The position numbers and the translations under genes are program-made. The notes below the pieces were generated by a model. That model saw nothing but the letters and a program-made list of their open reading frames with translations. It did not search any database and was not told the origin of the DNA. A stretch of 64,000 nt of DNA from Albidovulum denitrificans. Its GTDB lineage: Bacteria; Pseudomonadota; Alphaproteobacteria; Rhodobacterales; Rhodobacteraceae. Numbering within the stretch: the first letter of the stretch is position 1; every line of letters starts with the position of its first letter. This document shows, piece by piece, positions 59,223 to 64,000 of the stretch. The stretch spans positions 186,001-250,000 of the forward strand of contig NZ_PVEP01000005.1 of the NCBI RefSeq assembly GCF_002973535.1, written 5' to 3'.

Positions 59223-61831
59223 CGGCCGGGTCATTCAACGTCTCGATGCTGCTGACGGCCGATGCGAGCCGGGCGAAGGCTGAGCTGGCCTCCACCACCG
59301 CCGCCGTGTCCAAGACGAAAGCTGAGGTCGCGGGCCTCGGTCAGCAGAGTGCTGCGACCGATGCTCAGATCGCGGGGCTGCAGGCCGAGCTTGGCCGCAT
59401 GCGCGCGCAACTCGACGCGGTCGTGCTGGCGGAGGCGAAGGCATCGAGCGCCGCCGAGGCATTGACTGCGAAGGTCGCGCAGCTGGAGGCCGCGCTTGGC
59501 AGGGGTGGCGGGCGAAGCGGTGGACGCGGCGCGGCTGGCGCGACATCGAACCTGGTGGCGCAGTTCAACGACGTTGGCCAGATGCTCATCGCGGGTCAGT
59601 CACCGCTTCTTCTGGCTGCACAGCAGGGCACCCAGATCAGCCAGGTGCTCGGTCCGCTCGGGGCGCGGGGCGCGGTCCAGGCGCTTAGCGGCGCATTCCT
59701 CGGGATGCTGAACCCCGTGAACTTCGCGGTCTTTGGCGCGGTGGCGGCACTCGGCCTTCTGGGCGGTGCGCTGCGTGGTGTCTTCGGCGATGCGAAGTCC
59801 GTCGAGGATGCGATCGGCGAGCTCGCCGATGCAACGAAGAGCTGGCAGCAAGAGGCGAAGATCGGCAATGCCGAACTCGCCCGCATGTTCGGCGACGTGA
59901 CCCCGGAGATCGTCGAGCTTCAGAGGCAGATCACCGAGCTGTCGCTGGTCGAACTGCTTCTGAAGGCCGCTGATGCGACCGACACGCTCGGGAGCAGGTT
60001 CGACAACCTCTTCGGCAAGATTTCCCAAAGCCAGATCGCGGACCTGCTCAACGTCCCCCTGTCGCGCCAGGTGACCGGGAAGGACGGTTTCCGCTCGCAG
60101 CAGATCGATCCGACGGTGCAGCAGTTCAAGGGTTCCCTCGAAACGCTCAATCAGTCGACCGATCTAAGCGATCAGATCGCCGCATTGCGGTCGATGCGGG
60201 AGCTGATCCTGCAATCGGCTGGCGGCATTCGTGGCATGAGCGATGAGCAGAGGGAGTACTTCAAGCTCGTCCGCGCGCTAGAAGCCCAGCTCCTTGCTGC
60301 GAAGGCTGCTCAGGAGGGGATTGGCTCTGCGCAACAGATCGCCCAGGCCTGGGGCGAGAAGACCCTTTCCGACCTGCGCAGCGAGGCGGAGATCCGCAAT
60401 GTCATCCGGGCGTTCGGCGAGGACAGCGTCGAGGTGGTCCGCGCGCGCTTCCAGGCCGAGCGTCAGGCCTTCGAGGCCCTGCTGGCCAGCAAGGATGTCA
60501 CAGGCCAGTTGCGCGATGACCTCATCGCCGCGTGGGACGCGGCCAACGGAACCGATACCGGGCTGAAAGGCATGCTCGCCTCCTTCCTCGATGTCGTCGG
60601 GGCGAGCGATGATACCCGCCGCGCGGTCGAGGATGCCTGGGACGCGATCACCGGCGCCACCGGCGCGACCAACGTCTGGGCCAGTGCCATGGCCGGGGTC
60701 GCGGCGCATGTGCGTGGTATCGGTGCAGCGCTCGCATCGCTTGGAAAGACGAACATCGCAAATGCTGCGAAGCAGGTCGAGATTGATGCGCTGAAGGCAG
60801 GCAAATCGGCGGCGGACGCCCGGCGCGCCGTTCTGGAAAGCGAGATCCGGGCGGAGGGCAAGGTCCTCGAAGAAAATGCCAAGAACCGCGCTCAGGCGCT
60901 CATTGTTCGCTCCGACACCGAGGCCAAGCTGCGCGGCCTGGCACTCGACAAGGAAATCGCCGACTTGCGCACGGCGGCGACTAAGCGTGAGCAGGCCGCC
61001 AATCGTGGCGCCTCCGCCAGCCGCAAGCAGACCGAGCGCGCCCAGAAGTACATCGCCAGCCTTCAGGACGAGCTCGACATCCTGCGCGAAACCGACCCTG
61101 TGCAGAAGGAGATGATCCGCAACCGGGTGGCGCTTGCCGGGGCGACCGAAGAGGAGCGGAAGAAGGTCGAGGATCTGATCCGCACGAAGCAGCGTGAGGA
61201 GAAGGCCCAGAAGCAGGCGCAGGAGGCATGGGACTTCGCGAAGAGCACCGCCTACGACGCGCTCGAAACATTGATCCTTCAGGGCGGCAAAGCCAGCGAG
61301 GTCATGTCGAACCTCGCGGCGGCAATCGCCAAGGCTCTCCTGCAATCGGCGCTGCTCGGTACCGGGCCGCTGGCGGGCATCTTCGGCGGTCAGGGCACGG
61401 GTCTGTTCGACGTGATCGGCGGCGCGCTCGGGATCCCCGGTGTCCCGGCGAAAGCGGATGGCGGCTTGATGGTCGGCCCCGGCGGGCCGCGCGAAGACAA
61501 GATCCTCGCCCGTCTCTCGAATGGCGAATTCGTGGTCAACGCAGCGGCGACGGCCCGGCACCGCCCGCTCCTGGAACAGATCAACCGTGCGCCGGCCTTT
61601 GCCAATGGCGGCTTCGTCGGTGGTGGCGGCGCGACCGCCGCCTTCGGCCAGGGCGGTCGTGGCCCGATCGAGATCATGCTGACGCTGAGCGACGATATCA
61701 ACGCCCGCATCGTCAAGGTCTCCGAAGGTGTCAGCGTTCGCACCGTAAAGGCCGGGCTGCAGCATTACGATGCCAAGGTGCTGCCGGTCAGCCTGCAGAA
61801 GGTCCAGGGCGATCCCCGGAGGGTGGGCTGA
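59219..61831 (+). CDS. Tail length tape measure protein
   Basis: An 870-residue protein. The N-terminus is a coiled coil (ADASRAKAELASTTAAVSKT) followed by the TMP block QFNDVGQMLIAGQSPLLLAA and hydrophobic stretches; a second coiled coil is near residues 600-690. The C-terminus has GGLMVGPGGPREDKILARLS and NGEFVVNAAATARHRPLLEQ, typical of lambda-type tape measures. Length sets tail length, here about 130 nm by the usual proportion. Overlaps the next start by 1 bp. Confidence 0.92.
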   Translation: MTAGSFNVSMLLTADASRAKAELASTTAAVSKTKAEVAGLGQQSAATDAQIAGLQAELGRMRAQLDAVVLAEAKASSAAEALTAKVAQLEAALGRGGGRSGGRGAAGATSNLVAQFNDVGQMLIAGQSPLLLAAQQGTQISQVLGPLGARGAVQALSGAFLGMLNPVNFAVFGAVAALGLLGGALRGVFGDAKSVEDAIGELADATKSWQQEAKIGNAELARMFGDVTPEIVELQRQITELSLVELLLKAADATDTLGSRFDNLFGKISQSQIADLLNVPLSRQVTGKDGFRSQQIDPTVQQFKGSLETLNQSTDLSDQIAALRSMRELILQSAGGIRGMSDEQREYFKLVRALEAQLLAAKAAQEGIGSAQQIAQAWGEKTLSDLRSEAEIRNVIRAFGEDSVEVVRARFQAERQAFEALLASKDVTGQLRDDLIAAWDAANGTDTGLKGMLASFLDVVGASDDTRRAVEDAWDAITGATGATNVWASAMAGVAAHVRGIGAALASLGKTNIANAAKQVEIDALKAGKSAADARRAVLESEIRAEGKVLEENAKNRAQALIVRSDTEAKLRGLALDKEIADLRTAATKREQAANRGASASRKQTERAQKYIASLQDELDILRETDPVQKEMIRNRVALAGATEEERKKVEDLIRTKQREEKAQKQAQEAWDFAKSTAYDALETLILQGGKASEVMSNLAAAIAKALLQSALLGTGPLAGIFGGQGTGLFDVIGGALGIPGVPAKADGGLMVGPGGPREDKILARLSNGEFVVNAAATARHRPLLEQINRAPAFANGGFVGGGGATAAFGQGGRGPIEIMLTLSDDINARIVKVSEGVSVRTVKAGLQHYDAKVLPVSLQKVQGDPRRVG

Positions 61832-62484
61832 TGCTGATATTTCCCCTCTCTCTGGCCGATTTCTGGGATGAGTTGCTGGTCTCCTCGATGACCTTCGACC
61901 CGATCGAGCAAGTGGAAAGCTCGGGCGTCGCGTCCGGCAAGCTCCTGACCCGCGAGGTCGGCCCGACGCTCTGGCGCGGGTCGGTCACGCTGGCGAAGCT
62001 GACACCGGCCGAGGCGGCCGATCTCGCGCCGCTCCTCAACCTCGCGCGCAGCAATGGCGCCTCGTTCCTGGTCTGCGATCTGAACCGGCCCTACCCGGCG
62101 CTTGACCCGACCGGCAACGCGCTTGGCGCGGCGAGCGTCACCGTGTCGGGCATCAACGTGTCGCGGCGCGGGATCACGCTGACCGGGCTGCCGCCGAACT
62201 ATCCGCTCAGCCGCGGCGACCTGATCGGGGTACGCTACGGCAGCGGCCCGGTCCGCTACGACCTCCACCGCATCGTCGTGCCATCGAGCGCCGACGTGAC
62301 CGGCGTGACCGGCTGGAACGAGGTGACGCCGCCCGTCGCCTCCGGCCTGTCGGTCGGCGACCCGGCCGAGCTTGCCCGCCCGACGGTCGAGGCGAAGGTC
62401 GTGCCGGGATCGGTCCAGTCCGGGTCCCGCCGCAGCGGCATGGTCGAGGGCGGCGGCTTTTCTTTCGTGCAGACGCTGGGGTGA
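61831..62484 (+). CDS. Distal tail protein
   Basis: A 217-residue beta-rich protein just after the tape measure, the site of a Dit-like or lambda gpM-type protein. It contains LLTREVGPTLWRGSVTLAKL and NGASFLVCDLNRPYPALDP. A specific family was not confirmed. Confidence 0.7.
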   Translation: MLIFPLSLADFWDELLVSSMTFDPIEQVESSGVASGKLLTREVGPTLWRGSVTLAKLTPAEAADLAPLLNLARSNGASFLVCDLNRPYPALDPTGNALGAASVTVSGINVSRRGITLTGLPPNYPLSRGDLIGVRYGSGPVRYDLHRIVVPSSADVTGVTGWNEVTPPVASGLSVGDPAELARPTVEAKVVPGSVQSGSRRSGMVEGGGFSFVQTLG

Positions 62485-62488
62485 CCTG

Positions 62489-63166
62489 ATGAGAACGCTT
62501 TCCGCACCTCTCGCCGCTTTCCTCGCCGCCCGGCCCGGCGCGATCCGGGTCAACACGCTGGTCTGGATCACGGCGCGCAACCGCAGCACCGGGGCGAGCG
62601 AGGCGCTTGGGCTCTGGAATGGCCGCGACAACCAGGGCTTTGATATCGGCGGCACGATCCGCGACTACGTCGCCGCTGGCAGCCTGCTGGGCCTTGACCG
62701 GATCACCTATGGCACCGGCCTGCAGGTCAGGATGCACACGATCACCCTGTCGGCGATCTCGCCCGAGGTGGAGCAGGCTGTGCGCGGCTATGACGCGCGC
62801 CTGGCGCCGGTCGAGGTGCATGGCGTCGTCTTCGATCCGGTCACCAACACCATGGTCGGGTCGCCCTGGCTCGCGCTGCGCGGCTGGGTGGACGAGGTCG
62901 AGATCCGCACCCCGGCCGTGGGCGACGAAGGCGGGATCGACCTGCGCATCGCCTCGGCCGCGCGGGCGCTGACGCGCACCCTGTCGCTCAAGCGCGGCGA
63001 TGGCAGCCACCAGCTGCGCGGCGGCGATCGGTTCCGCCGGTACGCCGAGATTTCCGGTACCGCGACCGTGGCTTGGGGCGAGAACGGTCCCCAGCGGGTT
63101 CCGTCGCCGCCCTCCACCCCGGTCCAGCTGCCCTATGGCGGCGTCGTTAGGAGGGGGGGGCTGTGA
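62489..63166 (+). CDS. DUF2163-like distal tail protein
   Basis: A 225-residue protein of the BR0599/DUF2163-like tail group: RVNTLVWITARNRSTGASEA, then GLDRITYGTGLQVRMHTITL and VVFDPVTNTMVGSPWLALRG. The equivalent in RcGTA and related phages lies in the baseplate. It overlaps the next gene by 4 bp. Confidence 0.75.
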   Translation: MRTLSAPLAAFLAARPGAIRVNTLVWITARNRSTGASEALGLWNGRDNQGFDIGGTIRDYVAAGSLLGLDRITYGTGLQVRMHTITLSAISPEVEQAVRGYDARLAPVEVHGVVFDPVTNTMVGSPWLALRGWVDEVEIRTPAVGDEGGIDLRIASAARALTRTLSLKRGDGSHQLRGGDRFRRYAEISGTATVAWGENGPQRVPSPPSTPVQLPYGGVVRRGGL

Positions 63167-63597
63167 CCCCTGTCGTCCGTCTTCCGCATTGGCGCAGCGC
63201 GCTTTCAAAGTGCATTGAAGAAGCCCTTCAACGCCCGTTTGAATGGGGGCAGCACGACTGCGCGCTCTTCGCGGCCGACGCGGTGCTGGCGATGACCGGG
63301 GTTGATCCGGCCGAGGGCTGGCGCGGGCGGTACAGCACCCCGCGCGGCGCAATCAGGGTCCTTCGTCAGGATGGCCATGACGATCACATCGCCTATGCGG
63401 AAGGGTACCTTCCCGAGGTGCATCCGGCCCGTGCGGCGATGGGTGACATCATGGTGGTGGAGACGCCGGAGGGCGCGGCCCTTGGCGTCGTGACTGGCGC
63501 GGTGGTCGCGGTACCCGGTGATGACGGTCTTCGGTTCGTGTCGCGCATCCTGGCATTCCGGGCCTTCCACGTTCCGTTTGCAGGGGAGGTCGTCTGA
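63163..63597 (+). CDS. DUF6950/NlpC-P60-like tail-associated hydrolase
   Basis: A 144-residue protein with a probable Cys nucleophile in WGQHDCALFAADAVLAMTG and a later small-domain MGDIMVVETP. This is the tail-associated cell-wall peptidase of rhodobacterial phages and GTA. It starts with GTG. It may open peptidoglycan during DNA entry. Confidence 0.75.
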   Translation: MTPVVRLPHWRSALSKCIEEALQRPFEWGQHDCALFAADAVLAMTGVDPAEGWRGRYSTPRGAIRVLRQDGHDDHIAYAEGYLPEVHPARAAMGDIMVVETPEGAALGVVTGAVVAVPGDDGLRFVSRILAFRAFHVPFAGEVV

Positions 63598-64000
63598 TGC
63601 CTCCCGTCGTCACCGCGATCGCCGGTATTGCTTCCTCGATCGGCTTCGGCGCTGCCGCCTCCGCCTGGATCGGCGCGTTCGTCGTCAGGGTCACGCTGTC
63701 GCTGGCCTTCTCGGCGCTGGCCCGCGCCCTCGCGCCAAAGCCGAAGCTGCCCGGCCTGACCAACGAGGCGACGCAGACCGGCGGGACCGATCCGCAGTCC
63801 TTCCTCCTCGGCCGCTACGCGACCGGCGGTCAGCTCGTCGCCCCGCCGATGACCCATGGCAACGTGGGCAAGACCCCGAACGCCTATCTGACCTATGTCA
63901 TCGCCGTGTCGGACGTTCCGGGCGTGACGCTGTCGCGGCTCTTCATCGATGGGGAGGTAGCGGTGATCGGCGGTGTGGCCGATCCAGACTATGGCACCCC
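63597..64000 (+). CDS. Tail tip / host specificity protein, N-terminal part
   Basis: An open frame runs past the window end; the first 134 residues are seen. A hydrophobic start (AIAGIASSIGFGAAASAWIG) is followed by PKPKLPGLTNEATQTGGTDP and TYVIAVSDVPGVTLSRLFID, the pattern of the large tail-tip proteins of GTA/siphophage type. The gene is expected to be several kilobases long and to bind the host receptor. Confidence 0.8.
   Translation, partial: MPPVVTAIAGIASSIGFGAAASAWIGAFVVRVTLSLAFSALARALAPKPKLPGLTNEATQTGGTDPQSFLLGRYATGGQLVAPPMTHGNVGKTPNAYLTYVIAVSDVPGVTLSRLFIDGEVAVIGGVADPDYGT

Larger units (their letters stand above)
31911..64000 (+). mobile_element. Mu-like transposable prophage, left part (right end outside window)
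   Basis: A repressor and lipoprotein read leftward, then about 60 genes read rightward in Mu order: early regulators, MuA and MuB, GemA, Mor, lysis, terminase, portal, MuF, gpG, gpI, gpT, followed by a siphovirus-type tail. This Mu-head plus long-flexible-tail mix resembles RcapMu of Rhodobacter and Pseudomonas phage B3. All key genes look intact, so the prophage may be functional. The left end at 31911 is inferred from the TG start and nearby repeated motifs; target duplication cannot be checked because the right end is not present. Confidence 0.9.

Noticed and set aside
45080-64000. A gene-transfer-agent cluster
   Set aside because: Holin and distal tail genes resemble GTA, but repressor, transposase, MuB, Mor and Mu-type head genes show a transposable prophage.
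1-64000. CRISPR array, insertion sequences or rRNA genes
   Set aside because: No regularly spaced repeats, no IS transposase other than MuA, and no rRNA-like sequence were seen.

Overview
The window is GC-rich DNA with tightly packed genes, many ATGA/GTGA overlaps and frequent GTG starts. Gene content (an ALDH16-type dehydrogenase beside deoC, a DUF1523 protein, a GTA-type 3TM holin) points to an alphaproteobacterium of the Rhodobacterales, though species cannot be named. Two halves are clear: host chromosome (1 to about 31,900) and the left part of a Mu-like transposable prophage (about 31,911 to beyond 64,000; the right end is outside the window).

Host half. 1-6,363: the end of an M24 metallopeptidase, an L,D-transpeptidase, a cupin plus orphan family-5 solute-binding protein, panB-panC (pantothenate) and an M20 deacylase. 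6,517-14,084: an uncharacterised run of seven same-strand genes built around a classic-clade AAA+ ATPase, with a coiled-coil protein, small membrane proteins, two unrecognised soluble proteins and a DUF1523 protein; a visibly AT-richer gene sits inside it. A 28-bp perfect palindrome separates this from deoC and an ALDH16-type dehydrogenase (deoxyribose-phosphate breakdown). 17,583-26,339: FAA-hydrolase-family and amino-acid-synthesis-family proteins, a polytopic membrane protein, a complete branched-chain-type ABC transporter, an AroQ-like chorismate mutase and a D-2-hydroxyacid dehydrogenase. 26,340-29,557: copper efflux (copZ, copA, cueR) with two CueR-type promoters. Then CoA-binding and YHS proteins, rlmB and tRNA-Tyr(GUA).

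Prophage half. The left end probably starts near 31,911 with three or four repeated motifs that look like transposase end sites. Next come a leftward lipoprotein gene and a leftward S24-type repressor, then a divergent operator region and the rightward early genes: Ner-like protein, ParB-like protein, MuA transposase (DDE residues D270, D341, E393), MuB ATPase, DUF3164, HU-like protein, GemA, Mor-like activator and a ribosome-modulation-factor-like protein. The late block has a GH24 endolysin, an Acb2/Tad1-like protein, a 3TM holin, Mu-type packaging and head genes (gp25-gp30, gpG, gpI with a nested scaffold start, gpT, gp36, gp37) and then a long-tailed (siphovirus-like) tail module: tube, frameshifted chaperone, tape measure, distal tail genes and the start of the tip protein. 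The layout resembles Mu-head/siphotail transposable phages such as RcapMu and B3.

The most interesting signals are: a MuF minor head protein with a C-terminal domain resembling a phage nuclease-toxin family; an Acb2/Tad1-like anti-defence candidate; a free-standing MbcA/ParS-type antitoxin domain; a textbook G_GGA_AAC -1 frameshift site in the tail chaperone; a shared motif upstream of the lysis and head operons; and the uncharacterised AAA+ cluster in the host DNA. Family assignments come from reading motifs by eye; no database search was run.
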